From: Owenia fusiformis | Taxonomy: Eukaryota; Annelida; Polychaeta; Sabellida; Oweniidae | NCBI GenBank assembly: GCA_903813345.2 | Contig: CAIIXF020000012.1 | Location: 18,543,520 to 18,607,519, forward strand | Length of the DNA: 64,000 nucleotides | Direction: 5' to 3' | The notes under the pieces: generated by a model | The model's input: the letters and a program-made list of their open reading frames with translations, nothing else | Database searches by the model: none | What the model was told of the DNA's origin: nothing | In this document: positions 52,701-54,990 of the stretch, piece by piece | Layout: every line of letters starts with the position of its first letter | Numbering within the stretch: position 1 is the first letter of the stretch | Made by a program: the position numbers and the translations under genes

Positions 52701-54189
52701 TGGAGAATAATGAGCAAGGTCTCAATTACCGAAACGGTTCGTTTTGGTAACAAAATGTCGGAACGTCAAAGGTACCATTTTTCTTTTTTCCTTATTTCAC
52801 GCGTTGTAGGCAGAATCCACTCGACATTTTTCTCACAAACGTATATCAGTATCATATAAATGTACATGTTTGCGAAAAAACTCTGAAGACAACAGAATCG
52901 CCGATTTAATTCCTCACTTAAGTTACATAAACGGTTTGGATTAAAAGTGCAGACCTTAACTGTTTTTCGAAAAACCGTTTATGTAACTAAAGTGAGGAAT
53001 TAAATAGACGATTCTGTTGTCTTCTGAACTATTTGTTCGCAAATATGATCATTTTCTTAAACATATGATACTGATACACATTTTTTTTTAAAATGTCCGG
53101 GGAATTCTGCCTACAACGTGTGGAATAAGGAAAAAAGAAAAATAGCACCTTCGATGTTCCGACATTTTGTTAATAAAACGAACCGTTTCGGTAAGCAGCG
53201 TAATCGAGTGGATCACCAGTGCAGTTACCTATTTCCACAAAACCTGTTTTCCGGTGACGCTTTTTTATCTTTGGCAGACTTTCCAACTCATGGAGATCCC
53301 AGAATAATTATGGTGTCTTTTAACTAGGACTACTATGATGTCATACTATGAATGAACCATACTATAAATGATCCACAGGAAATATTTTAAATCACCAACT
53401 GATATAAATTTAATGGAGAATACATGGCTCAAAATCATGTGAATCATGTGCCCGGCCGATTGAGTGTTTTGTTCAAAATTGTTTTCAGTTTGGAACAAAA
53501 TACTCAATCGGCCAGGAGCCGGCCGATGAATCGCAGCAAATACGACCCTGCAGGCATGAGGGAGAATACTTCTTATATATTATGCAATGCACTCGCCCGC
53601 GGGTAAGTCAAAAACGCGGTCTTAATATACTCATATATATTTGTCAAATAGATGTCTCCAAGTCAAAATAAATTAGGATTTCTCAAAGGTGTCCTTATAT
53701 GGCTTAAGCAAAAGTTCAATATCTCAAGGTTCCATCATTTGCCCTCATTGCTTCTTCTTTATATAAATGATCTTAATGAAGCTCCGAATCATAACTTTTT
53801 ATAGTTCTATTTTCTTTCACTGTGCCACAAATGTGTTAATACACAGACATATAGCCCGTTCATATGATTGCATGAATACTGATTTCACTGAAAACGAAGG
53901 GTTGATGAAACCATGTAAAAAAAAGTTGTTGATTTTCTTTCTCAGAGATATTTCTTTTTCTTTTTGACGTTTAAAAAAATATATATCTCTGAGAAAGAAA
54001 ATCAACAACTTTGTACATTACTACCAGAGAGATGAACATTCATAGAAGCATGTAAAAACAGCTCACCTGTACAGTTATATTCATCATCTCGTAAAGTAAA
54101 TCCATCGTTACAGCTGCATTCGTTTGTTCCGTTGTTAATTGAACAGATTTGCTCACATCCACCATTTTCTGTATCACATTCGTTTGCAT
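1528..54189 (-). CDS. Large mosaic extracellular protein gene (22-exon model, both ends open)
   Basis: Twenty-two minus-strand exons can be joined: 54189-54067, 52165-51851, 44180-44139, 43619-43524, 40620-40513, 39169-38861, 35347-35306, ten cbEGF exons 16229-13947, 10029-9541, 5979-5688, 5017-4818, 3551-3335, 1702-1528. Every exon has an AG acceptor and GT donor in the sequence, and the phases agree at all junctions (phase 1 through the EGF/X/mucin part, then 2, 1, 2, 0). Several EGF folds are completed only by the join: the sixth cysteine of the last cbEGF comes from the Tyr-Cys at the start of the mucin exon. The product would be about 1,210 residues within this window, with no start or stop codon seen, and is presumably secreted or cell-surface. 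The whole-gene join is inference; it could be two genes, and small exons may be missed, especially between 43.5 and 40.6 kb. Confidence 0.6.
2042..3017 (+). mobile_element. mariner-like (IS630/Tc1/mariner) element, 976 bp, degenerate
   Basis: It is flanked by TA dinucleotides (2040-2041 and 3018-3019). The ends are inverted repeats starting cagggtgaccca and closing tgggtcaccctg, and homology between the arms extends inward about 190 bp, including the tattgatagagttatgg block. Inside are fragments of an IS630/mariner transposase: an [16 protein letters not shown] stretch near 2402-2450, and near 2627-2720 a [19 protein letters not shown] stretch matching the usual WPPRSPDLNPxDFFLWGYLK catalytic region. 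The N-terminal half is missing and frames are broken, so it is non-autonomous. A sister copy lies at 60674-61637 and a fragment at 45153-45393. Confidence 0.85.
3335..3551 (-). CDS. Exon of Cys-rich C-terminal region
   Basis: The acceptor is attttcag|CAATGG and the donor AACAATAG|GTATGTGT. Length is 217 bp, entering in phase 1 and leaving in phase 2, matching its neighbours (the following exon contributes G to complete AGG). The translation starts [20 protein letters not shown] and includes [18 protein letters not shown] and [16 protein letters not shown]. It has two cysteines and looks helical and soluble, like the rest of this C-terminal region. No family recognised. Confidence 0.65.
3725..4666. 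mobile_element. Second mariner-type element, 942 bp, non-autonomous
   Basis: TA target sites flank it (3723-3724, 4667-4668). The ends are inverted: cagtgtgactcaaaaag on the left and ttaagacacactg on the right. Arm homology continues inward for about 170 bp (aaaatacacttagatatcaaaa against tttggtatccaaagtatatttt; tcaacaccatcagattc against aatctgatggtgtcaaa). The middle has only short broken frames and no recognisable transposase. It lies in the intron between the exons at 3335-3551 and 4818-5017. Confidence 0.75.
4818..5017 (-). CDS. Exon of Cys-rich C-terminal region
   Basis: The acceptor is ctattttacag|AAGAACGG; its first A completes an Arg codon with the AG left by the 5688-5979 exon. The translation runs [20 protein letters not shown], with cysteines in VACVRDV, NNCDES and FACNSD. 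I placed the donor at GAGAGG|GTAATC, which is weak, because it leaves phase 1 and the next exon (3551) starts in phase 1. Without this splice the frame reads on for 14 codons to a stop at 4774, so an alternative end of the protein here is possible. Confidence 0.6.
5688..5979 (-). CDS. Exon of Cys-rich C-terminal region
   Basis: The acceptor is tttaactag|TGATATCGG and the donor CTTTGTAG|GTAAATGC. It is 292 bp, entering in phase 1 and leaving in phase 2. With the G left by the mucin exon the first codon becomes GTG (Val). The translation includes [37 protein letters not shown] and a likely amphipathic helix [18 protein letters not shown]. It has three cysteines and no transmembrane segment. The family is not recognised. 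It directly follows the Thr-rich stalk, so it begins a folded C-terminal domain. Confidence 0.65.
6055..6200 (+). repeat. Detached end of the ~57-bp donor-site minisatellite
   Basis: About two and a half diverged units with the same landmarks as the 7805-9540 array: cctattataaaa, ggcttaccagaac and gttgcatgccctatg. It is separated from the main array by the palindrome-bearing 1.6-kb block, so the array probably once ran continuously. Confidence 0.75.
6200..7800. mobile_element. Palindrome-bearing ~1.6-kb insertion into the minisatellite
   Basis: The block has minisatellite on both sides. Its left end carries three copies of the 16-bp near-palindrome accgacaattgtcggt (6207-6222, 6255-6270, 6304-6319) plus a broken fourth. 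Its right end carries degenerate copies near 7674, 7714-7735 and 7767. Inside, two diverged direct copies about 740 bp apart share ctatctaatgggt, caggagaaatatc and gtagctctct landmarks (6640-6800 and 7340-7460). No transposase frame was found. It is best read as a non-autonomous mobile element; exact ends and target duplication are unclear. Confidence 0.5.
6404..6474 (+). tRNA. tRNA-like sequence (pseudo-tRNA or SINE head)
   Basis: A box A match tagtctagtgg (6412-6422) and a box B match gttcaaatc (6457-6465) are spaced as in a tRNA, with a possible T-stem ccgag/cccgg containing one mismatch. The anticodon stem does not pair cleanly and the acceptor stem is poor. A T-rich stretch and a G-run follow. 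This is more likely a tRNA-derived SINE remnant than a working tRNA. It lies inside the insertion that splits the minisatellite. Confidence 0.5.
7805..9540 (-). repeat. ~57-bp minisatellite made of 5' splice-site copies
   Basis: About 30 units. The consensus on the plus strand contains cctattataaaacttgct, taccagaacccgttgca and tatggtccatatatggg. On the transcribed (minus) strand each intact unit carries TTCTGGTAAGC or TTCTGGTAAGT, close to the CAG|GTAAGT donor consensus. The unit abutting the mucin exon begins at that exon's own donor (9540) and aligns with the unit along its length. A 225-bp higher-order duplication (7842-8066 and 8067-8291) is also visible. Homogenised units 8470-8930 are nearly identical. 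Confidence 0.9.
9541..10029 (-). CDS. Thr-rich mucin-like (PTS) exon
   Basis: The acceptor is ttaatttcag|TTTATTGC and the donor GACTCAG|GTAAGTCG. It is 489 bp, phase 1 to phase 1. After a short [10 protein letters not shown] start, the protein is about ten imperfect copies of a [11 protein letters not shown]-type decapeptide, very rich in Thr, Ala and Gly and lacking further cysteines, then a [18 protein letters not shown] tail and [10 protein letters not shown]. This is typical of a heavily O-glycosylated stalk. The first Tyr-Cys supplies the sixth cysteine of the last cbEGF. Internal repetition at DNA level suggests length polymorphism. Confidence 0.8.
10221..10965. mobile_element. Inverted-repeat non-autonomous DNA element
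   Basis: The left arm (about 10221-10345) and right arm (about 10840-10965) are inverted copies: gaaaatttctacaaagtag against ctactttatagaaattttc, gaaatcggttgcac against gtaaccgatttc, and gcatgtcaaaaatcc against ggattttttgacatgc. The left homology may extend out to ggtgtcccaaaaagg near 10181, but the right outer part is lost. There is no coding sequence between the arms. Confidence 0.65.
11274..12061. mobile_element. Foldback/MITE element with ~350-bp arms and 6-bp target duplication
   Basis: The two halves are near-complete inverted copies (left 11274-11620, right 11715-12061), sharing cggtactaactc, ccggggcgta, aaaacgccccgcaaaaccg and a long block through ggactcccattacaaccctc. The ends are CACGCGGTACTAACTC and, reverse-complemented, CACACGGTACTAACTC. 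The direct flank atttta occurs on both sides (11268-11273, 12062-12067), consistent with a target-site duplication. There is no transposase. A transcript through the intron would form a hairpin of roughly 350 base pairs. Confidence 0.8.
12812..13590 (+). repeat. ~275-bp direct repeat, two copies
   Basis: 12812-13085 and 13313-13590 share gtaaaagaaa, agatatttc, tagaagtcacatttt, aaagttgataaac, catgtagattyaaatatgac and the common end tttctactcgcatctag. An inverted agatgcgagt near 12652 faces the 13073 copy end, so this could be a mobile element with short inverted ends. About 85% identity by eye. No coding content. Confidence 0.7.
13947..14069 (-). CDS. cbEGF exon 10 of 10 (last in transcript)
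   Basis: Calcium-binding EGF exon, 41 codons, phase 1-1, with the DIDEC start. It is the most diverged copy: [13 protein letters not shown] and GLGWDG. Its sixth cysteine is supplied by the FYC junction with the mucin exon at 10029. Confidence 0.85.
14187..14309 (-). CDS. cbEGF exon 9 of 10
   Basis: 41 codons, phase 1-1, EWGG type. DIDEC, GTDSC, GSTC, YTC and SC supply Cys1-5; Cys6 comes from the Ser-Cys at the start of the next exon. Donor GGCT|GTAAGT. Confidence 0.85.
14427..14549 (-). CDS. cbEGF exon 8 of 10
   Basis: EWDG-type copy, 41 codons, phase 1-1, all array cysteines present. Donor GGAT|GTAAGT. The calcium-ligand motif DIDE and the later Asn (TNTNGAY) are intact. Confidence 0.85.
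14667..14789 (-). CDS. cbEGF exon 7 of 10
   Basis: EWGG-type copy. The residue between Cys4 and Cys5 is Leu instead of Ser (YTCLC), the only such change in the array. Otherwise identical in layout, phase 1-1. Confidence 0.85.
14907..15029 (-). CDS. cbEGF exon 6 of 10
   Basis: EWDG-type copy, 41 codons, phase 1-1, cysteines intact. It carries a silent change in the Ile codon of DIDEC (tcaatgtc on the plus strand). Confidence 0.85.
15147..15269 (-). CDS. cbEGF exon 5 of 10
   Basis: EWGG-type copy, 41 codons, phase 1-1, cysteines and calcium-binding residues intact. The intron that follows it in the transcript has a single change (gtgatac) relative to the other copies. Confidence 0.85.
15387..15509 (-). 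CDS. cbEGF exon 4 of 10
   Basis: EWDG-type copy, 41 codons, phase 1-1. Essentially identical to exon 8 in the same array, including the acattcat variant, which supports duplication of multi-unit blocks. Confidence 0.85.
15627..15749 (-). CDS. cbEGF exon 3 of 10
   Basis: EWGG-type copy with Val to Phe just after the leading Cys (SCFDIDEC). Cysteines intact, phase 1-1. Confidence 0.85.
15867..15989 (-). CDS. cbEGF exon 2 of 10
   Basis: EWDG-type copy, 41 codons, phase 1-1, cysteines and calcium ligands intact. Confidence 0.85.
16107..16229 (-). CDS. cbEGF exon 1 of 10 (first in transcript)
   Basis: EWGG-type copy with GTDLC as in the last unit. The upstream intron differs from the array introns: the acceptor tract is gattcttttggtttcag rather than the tatatatttcag of the others. 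This exon marks the array boundary and is the expected splice partner of the 35306-35347 micro-exon. Confidence 0.85.
16253..19079 (+). mobile_element. Composite repeat element 1 (5' hairpin, minisatellite, core repeats, 3' module)
   Basis: It starts aactagatttgtg with the hairpin aaattgaac-aa-gttcaattt, then agactccagattta, then a gagtaagtagct minisatellite (about 16320-16545). Next come four to five ~475-bp core repeats, each marked by ataacttccgaaccggaag, ttgacctacttttcggacac, ctttctgacggcaaaaggc and tttgaggtccccttctttta. A fixed 3' module with gacctagttcttgaccyttg and a tail of aataataataa ends it, and element 2 starts immediately. No protein is encoded. The plan resembles Helentron-associated (HINE/pearl) elements with internal tandem repeats, but this assignment is inference. 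Confidence 0.75.
19080..21305 (+). mobile_element. Composite repeat element 2
   Basis: Same order as element 1: hairpin head, gagtaagtagct minisatellite (about 19145-19370), three to four ~475-bp cores, then a variant core ending aaaatttcctataagac and the 3' module with a perfect DR1 (21173-21185). Joined head to tail with elements 1 and 3. Confidence 0.75.
21306..23175 (+). mobile_element. Composite repeat element 3
   Basis: Hairpin head at 21306, the same gagtaagtagct block (about 21375-21600), about three cores including a short partial unit near 22280, and a 3' module with DR1 at 23049-23061. Shorter than elements 1 and 2 mainly because it has fewer cores. Confidence 0.75.
23176..26220 (+). 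mobile_element. Composite repeat element 4, split by a LINE
   Basis: The head hairpin is gaaattgaac-gaa-gttcaatttc, with both stem sides altered together relative to element 1. The minisatellite here is aggatagaa/aggaaggat (about 23289-23470), not gagtaagtagct. A LINE sits between aaacgccata (23563) and ataacttccgaacc (25224). The remaining cores and 3' module follow, with DR1 at 26133-26145. Confidence 0.7.
23472..25175 (+). CDS. Non-LTR retrotransposon reverse transcriptase (5'-truncated LINE, CR1/jockey-like group)
   Basis: The frame is open for 567 codons; the first ~30 come from the repeat it landed in, and LINE-derived protein starts about 23565. RT blocks are in order: [81 protein letters not shown] and the catalytic [10 protein letters not shown] (about 24290). 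A C-terminal extension contains [17 protein letters not shown] and [10 protein letters not shown], typical of this LINE group. The endonuclease domain is absent, so the copy is 5'-truncated. The intact frame suggests recent insertion. The stop is at 25173-25175; the element ends near 25223. Confidence 0.9.
   Translation: MDEFFNIFFSTLDFLSGYHQINFPKFQNAIYIGSYIEEWTLSEPEVKIALETIKTNKSPGPDKIKGRILKGLADIISYPIYVIFKRSLKDGYLPIDWRRANVTPIFKKGSKSNPTNYRPVSLTSIICKLLENTIRHQLLNHMKKNKLLSTAQHGFLPNRSCTTNLLEIIEAWTRLIDIGGAIDTIYLDWAKAFDSVPHQRLLLKLKYMGIRGIAHRWISHFVTQRQQRVVINGTSAEWMPVTSGIAQGSVLGPILFLIYINDMPDVVKQSKISLFADDTKLYRNVTNPTENQLLQKDLDAIQTWTDKWQLKFNTSKCSVLHLGRRNAECDYTLRNNSNNDNMTISKSKCERDLGIHMDCNLKFSEHVKIVANKANQTLGMIKRSFKYWDFDSFRLLFNGLVRPKLEYANAVWNPYLKKDIEIIENVQRRATKIIPSLRELSYPERLKVLDMTTLAFRRLRGDMIETYKYINNLYDVNTKLLFPSLLQQEVPQRTRRCNTQYLFKSHCKTSTRQHTFSQRVVKQWNCIPEWVVNAQSVNQFKNRLDSHWYNHPMKYDHTVDYHFIHRY
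26221..27519. other. Intervening sequence with one small MITE
   Basis: No exon or composite-repeat sequence. A 245-bp segment (26604-26844) is bounded by TA and by short inverted ends cagggtgg/ccaccctg, like a Tc1/mariner-type MITE; the arms are short and diverged. The rest is AT-rich with small unsupported frames only. Confidence 0.45.
27520..28027 (+). mobile_element. Composite repeat element 5, 5'-truncated
   Basis: Begins inside the pre-core sequence (ataagggtaccatcagatcg), has one variant core of the gatatcctcgatattgg type and the 3' module with DR1 at 27888-27900. The hairpin head and minisatellite are missing. Confidence 0.65.
28028..29461 (+). mobile_element. Composite repeat element 6
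   Basis: Head hairpin gaaattgaac-gaa-gttcaatttc, a gtcatccagaataagc triplication, the aggatag minisatellite (28150-28325), about two cores with a short duplicated start near 28400-28440, and the 3' module (its DR1 is altered to ttgacttttgacct). Confidence 0.75.
29462..30890 (+). mobile_element. Composite repeat element 7
   Basis: Same architecture and size as element 6 (head, gtcatccagaataagc repeats, aggatag minisatellite 29590-29760, about two cores, 3' module with DR1 at 30743-30755), ending in an ataataataa tail. Confidence 0.75.
30895..31074. repeat. Three solo hairpins in ATA microsatellite
   Basis: agactccagat-ttac-atctggagtct-type hairpins (near 30911, 30986 and 31034) are separated by ataataataa and gaaaac tracts. 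The left arm of each equals the agactccagattt of the composite-element head. They look like minimal derivatives or end-to-end fusions of that terminus. Confidence 0.7.
31075..32800 (+). mobile_element. Composite repeat element 8
   Basis: Head aactagacatgtaaattgaa with the hairpin, agctgagtcatcc repeats but no long minisatellite, two to three cores, and a 3' module with DR1 at 32663-32675 and an aataataataataa tail. It is the last of the cluster. Confidence 0.7.
32815..32915. repeat. Two further solo hairpins
   Basis: tagactccagatttt/atctggagtcta hairpins near 32823 and 32881, each preceded by actggcaaaagcaa and followed by aataata. Same motif as the 30895-31074 group. Confidence 0.7.
32916..33714. 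other. Intronic spacer
   Basis: No exon seen. The only structure is at the right end: 33671-33702 is the isolated right terminus of the foldback MITE family (aaccgttttggtaaccagcg and gtaatcgagcggatcact), followed by a second atcactagtg copy at 33721. Confidence 0.5.
33715..35180 (+). pseudogene. Broken copy of a multicopy (transposon-associated) protein family, split by a MITE
   Basis: Pieces in three frames recall a protein family common in cnidarian, echinoderm and other marine genomes: [19 protein letters not shown] and [19 protein letters not shown] (33740-33870), then [20 protein letters not shown] (34448-34510), GEADTRMK (34588-34612), [13 protein letters not shown] (34640-34680), [17 protein letters not shown] (34725-34780), [12 protein letters not shown] (34885-34920) and [13 protein letters not shown] (35057-35095). 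Stops and frameshifts separate them. I recall this family as uncharacterised and repetitive; the name and biochemical role are not known to me. Confidence 0.6.
33908..34445. mobile_element. Foldback MITE with 5-bp target duplication (copy 1)
   Basis: The ends are CACTGGTGATCCACTCG and its inverse. The direct flank tacct lies on both sides (33903-33907, 34446-34450). The arms are about 245 bp each, sharing aacgaaccgttttggtaac, atgtcggaacg, cgttgtaggca, gacaacagaat and taagttacataaacggttt around a ~35-bp loop. There is no coding potential. Removing it restores continuity of the surrounding pseudogene, so the insertion is later than the host element. Confidence 0.85.
35306..35347 (-). CDS. 42-bp EGF micro-exon (copy 2)
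   Basis: The acceptor is ctattttag|GGTCAGTG and the donor GATGGAG|GTACGTAT. It encodes [13 protein letters not shown] in phase 1-1. Spliced between the X module at 38861-39169 (which ends PCTEG) and the first cbEGF exon (which begins ASC), it completes an EGF-like C-terminal half. Too short to be found by gene length alone; support comes from its twin at 44139-44180 and from phase. Confidence 0.65.
35576..36564. mobile_element. TTAA-flanked inverted-repeat element with nested repeats
   Basis: TTAA lies on both sides (35572-35575, 36565-36568). The terminal inverted repeats start aggaatattccttgcca and extend about 110 bp (tagctaccatat, ttgctaaacatg, aacatttttgcatg-like blocks). Inside are a second inverted pair (caaaggacgattctcggttt near 35687, and its inverse near 36055), a ~185-bp internal direct duplication, and a third inverted pair (agctgccatcttttaaaatt near 36110, inverse near 36410). 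No transposase. TTAA duplication fits piggyBac- or Kolobok-type mobilisation. Confidence 0.7.
36569..38860. other. Intronic spacer with DR4 motif and pentanucleotide microsatellite
   Basis: No exon found. Two perfect AGGTCA half-sites four bases apart lie at 37285-37300 (DR4). A (cctgt)n microsatellite lies at 37388-37434. Flanking text (atttgaactttggagaactttt) echoes the composite-repeat cores. The remaining sequence shows only short unsupported frames. Confidence 0.5.
38861..39169 (-). CDS. Module X exon (copy 2)
   Basis: The acceptor is tttttttcag|TTCAATGG and the donor ACAGAAG|GTAAACAC. It is 309 bp, phase 1-1, giving [20 protein letters not shown], then [20 protein letters not shown], a YLYYGP motif, [17 protein letters not shown]-like [14 protein letters not shown], and [15 protein letters not shown]. 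The aromatic-rich pattern (GVY...PVYK...YLYY...WYIG...WTAS) recalls a repeat module seen in many marine invertebrate and protist extracellular proteins, but I cannot name it. It follows the EGF exon 40513-40620 and precedes micro-exon 35306-35347. Confidence 0.75.
39170..40512. other. Intronic spacer
   Basis: No exon or clear repeat. A short ttgaatttcaatgacgtaaat near 39642 resembles the 12812/13313 direct repeat (ttgaatttttaatgacgtaaat) and may be a small remnant of it. Confidence 0.4.
40513..40620 (-). CDS. EGF exon (copy 2 of the cassette EGF)
   Basis: The acceptor is atttaatttag|ATGATAAC and the donor TGTGCAG|GTGAGCTC. It encodes 36 codons, phase 1-1: [19 protein letters not shown], then [15 protein letters not shown]. 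Six cysteines in the EGF pattern, with the GFxLxxDxxTC ending typical of matrilin/factor X-like EGFs. It is paralogous to 54067-54189 and lacks its five-residue insertion between the first two cysteines. Confidence 0.8.
40664..41353. mobile_element. Foldback element with ~140-bp arms
   Basis: The inverted arms run about 40664-40815 and 41205-41353: aaaaagtatatccaactt against aagttgggtatactttttt, caaaggtagcagtaaaagg against ccttttactactacctttg, gatcattatgtaactgtcat against atgacagttacataatgatc. No coding sequence in between. Target duplication not resolved. Confidence 0.75.
41354..42812. other. Intronic spacer with AGGTCA-rich patch
   Basis: No exon. The patch 41564-41672 has two perfect DR5 pairs of AGGTCA (41564-41580 and 41656-41672) and is followed by ggactccagatttctc (41696) and, at 42753, agaatctggagtct, which are termini of the composite-repeat family. 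This may be an old, diverged member of that family. From 42000 to 42780 I see only AT-rich sequence. Confidence 0.45.
42813..43474. mobile_element. Foldback element with ~200-bp arms
   Basis: The ends aatagtagccgagacaac and gttgtcttggctactatt are inverted. The arms share cctaaaggaggaagg, caacagatttcggacagtca, atatgttggattttggct, ctgaggatttaaacaggt and agcactcatagaaatga with their inverses (42813-43010, 43210-43474). No coding content. Its right end lies only ~50 bp from the donor of the EGF exon at 43524-43619. Confidence 0.75.
43524..43619 (-). CDS. Degenerate cbEGF exon
   Basis: The acceptor is cgattttag|CAAATTGT and the donor TGTTCGT|GTAAGTAT. It is 96 bp, phase 1-1: [15 protein letters not shown], then [16 protein letters not shown]. 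It matches the array cbEGF exon up to Cys4 and then ends early; the segment [10 protein letters not shown] is missing. A 28-bp direct repeat duplicates the donor (acttacacgaa at 43494-43504 and 43519-43530). Splicing straight to 40620 would give no fifth or sixth cysteine, so either another exon exists in 40.6-43.5 kb or the module is defective. Confidence 0.6.
44139..44180 (-). CDS. 42-bp EGF micro-exon (copy 1)
   Basis: The acceptor is ctattttag|GAATTATG and the donor AATGGAT|GTAAGTAT. It encodes [13 protein letters not shown], phase 1-1, and is the twin of 35306-35347 in length, splice sites and residues (CxCxAGYExxG). Placed after X copy 1 (ending SCTEG) and before the cbEGF exon at 43524-43619 (beginning SNCTNIDEC). 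Confidence 0.65.
44181..44828. other. Intronic spacer
   Basis: No exon or named repeat found. 44540-44600 contains a short GC-richer stretch with aaaatggcggaagagg; no start-codon frame of any length follows it. Confidence 0.4.
44829..45152 (+). repeat. 148-bp tandem repeat, a little over two units
   Basis: agaatgccgaaaac starts at 44829, 44977 and 45125. The two full units are nearly identical (ataaaggtggaaacatccct, cctgtagacaagccttgaca, aaaatggccgccttaacatt). A partial unit with variant aagatggccaccttaacatt precedes them from about 44795. Confidence 0.85.
45153..45393 (+). mobile_element. Fragment of the 2042-3017 mariner-like family
   Basis: Matches the left half of the mariner-like copies (tcttatattgatagagttat, ccaaaatatgctccaaatg, tgttctgggatcacaaat, cttgggctgccaatttt) but lacks the terminal repeat. 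It is cut at catcagcccctt where a foldback MITE follows. Confidence 0.8.
45394..45652. mobile_element. Foldback MITE of the 33908 family, left-truncated (copy 3)
   Basis: Shares gtcggaac, aaggtacgattttt, cgttgtaggt, aacatatgatacc, ttctgcctacaacgtgtga and the right terminus gtaatcgagtggatcact with copy 1. The outer left terminus and the central loop are missing. It lies within the mariner-like fragment. Confidence 0.75.
45653..46327. other. Intronic spacer
   Basis: No exon, inverted repeat or tandem repeat recognised. A 65-codon plus-strand frame at 45912-46109 has no domain signature or splice support. Confidence 0.35.
46328..49221. mobile_element. ~2.9-kb element with GCGTTGCG-rich subterminal arrays
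   Basis: The terminal inverted repeats are ggcctcattatcagttggtc and its inverse. The flanks tcaga and tcagg could be a 5-bp target duplication with one mismatch. Within about 200 bp of each end there are multiple tgcgttgcg/cgcaacgca copies, which may be transposase binding sites. The interior has a gtacgtacgt microsatellite (47450-47490) and only short unsupported frames, including 126 codons at 46629-47009 with a hydrophobic stretch but no known motif. It is probably non-autonomous. Confidence 0.7.
49222..50131. other. Intronic spacer
   Basis: No exon or clear repeat seen. A 68-codon frame at 49387-49593 has no supporting signature. Confidence 0.35.
50132..51131. mobile_element. GC-rich inverted-repeat element
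   Basis: The ends are atgcctaggtcacatag and ctatgtgaccaaggcat, inverted with one mismatch. Both ends carry blocks of gggcgccggccgatgagt, giving local GC far above the surroundings, while the middle (50220-50820) is AT-rich. cggccgatgagt-type motifs repeat in both orientations. No coding sequence. A related smaller foldback lies at 53447-53530. Confidence 0.65.
51568..51670. repeat. ~100-bp near-perfect hairpin
   Basis: The left arm taataacgtcatttctgcgg, gcaaaatagtgaaatattgg and the right arm (inverse) pair over about 45 bases around a GC loop gggcctgcggccc. Two mismatched stretches only. No neighbouring gene feature; the flanking gggcaataatgac and gtgttaatgac hint at more repeat. Confidence 0.7.
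51851..52165 (-). CDS. Module X exon (copy 1)
   Basis: The acceptor is ttgtttttcag|TCCAGAGG and the donor ACAGAAG|GTAAATAT. It is 315 bp, phase 1-1: [79 protein letters not shown], then [14 protein letters not shown]. It is clearly paralogous to 38861-39169, with two extra residues before the Trp-Thr-Ala. With the G left by the EGF exon at 54067 the first codon is Val in both copies. Confidence 0.75.
52166..52724. other. Intronic spacer
   Basis: No feature recognised beyond a short gtacatgtacatgtac run near 52406 and a lone acagggtgttt near 52231 that resembles a mariner-type terminus without a partner. Confidence 0.35.
52725..53216. mobile_element. Foldback MITE of the 33908 family (copy 2)
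   Basis: Same arms as copy 1 (ttcgttttggtaacaaaatg, cgttgtaggcagaatcc, gacaacagaatcg, aagttacataaacggttt) and the right terminus gtaatcgagtggatcacc. The outer left terminus is eroded. The loop is the reverse complement of the copy 1 loop, so this copy lies in the opposite orientation. Confidence 0.8.
53447..53530. repeat. Small foldback of the GC-rich element family
   Basis: ccggccgattgagtgttttg and caaaatactcaatcggcc are inverted around a ~25-bp loop, followed by ccggccgatga. The motif matches the ends of the 50132-51131 element. Confidence 0.65.
53922..54012. repeat. ~30-bp-stem hairpin
   Basis: agttgttgattttctttctc followed by agagata pairs with tatctctgagaaagaaaatc followed by aacaactt. 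The loop is about 25 bases. It lies about 55 bp from the donor of the EGF exon 54067-54189, on its downstream (intron) side. Confidence 0.7.
54067..54189 (-). CDS. EGF exon (copy 1 of the cassette EGF; first placed exon)
   Basis: The acceptor is attatttag|ATGCAAAC and the donor TGTACAG|GTGAGCTG. It has 41 codons, phase 1-1: [36 protein letters not shown] and EYNC. Six EGF cysteines with the GFTLxDD ending. Paralogous to 40513-40620 and, like it, followed by a module X exon. The upstream part of the gene is beyond the mobile elements to the right, or outside the window. Confidence 0.8.
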
Positions 54190-54279
54190 CTAAATAATTT
54201 TTTAGAGGTTATTGTTATTTATTTCTATATAATTCAACATAATTATTTACATAGATTGTGAGGGGCCGAGGCTACATAG

Positions 54280-54990
54280 CATTATTAGCCCCCCTCTAGA
54301 AAGTTAAAAACATATAATAAATCACTGGAGTGTGTAGGATTGCAGACGGTCGTCCACCAGGTCTTGCCCATGATGATGTATATGAGTGTTAATGAGAGAT
54401 GATGTGAAATGAGGAGGATGGTCATTCTAAGATGTTATCGATATAATTTGAAAATAGTTGAAGGCATTTTGTATTCAGTTCACTATTTAAATTTTCATCT
54501 CCATAAAGTATAAATTCTATTTTTTGCTTTCTGGTTTTTCCAAAATAGCACATAATATCAAGATTATCTAACTTTAGGATGTTCTGTATGTAATCATTTC
54601 TATGTATGGCGATTAGAGGGCAGTCGAGTAAAAGATGAATCTTATCTTGATCTCGGTGGCCACAGGGACAAGAAGGATTTTTGATGTTCTTGAAATTATG
54701 TCTAAAAAGTCACTTTTATGGGCAATGTCGCTTCTTATTTTATTAAGTTTAGTTTCAGAAGACCTTTTCAAATTAAGATTTTGTGCTAAAATATTCTTTT
54801 TATGAAATGTATATTTCTTATTATAGTTTTTCTTGAAGATCGCTAGGGTTGGCGATGTTTTTATTTCAGTTGAAAGATTTTTCCAAAAGGAGGTGGGCTT
54901 TATGGCTGGTGAATTTAGGTATTTTACAGACGCTCTCACGGGTAAAACATATTCTCTTCTGGAGCGGAGCTCCCTTTCGGCACCAGGCAT
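54280..54990 (-). pseudogene. 3' fragment of a second CR1-group LINE
   Basis: The 54613-54990 frame gives LRSRREYVLPVRASVKYLNS, PTSFWKNLSTEIKTSPTLAIF and NLKRSSETKLNKIRSD, which parallel the C-terminus of the larger LINE at 55634-59390 (ILPARCSERFLISSVPSAIS; NLKRSHEILINRFRAD). The frame then breaks before a cysteine-rich end with PCGHRDQDK (near 54640-54670). Only the tail of ORF2 is present. Confidence 0.7.
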
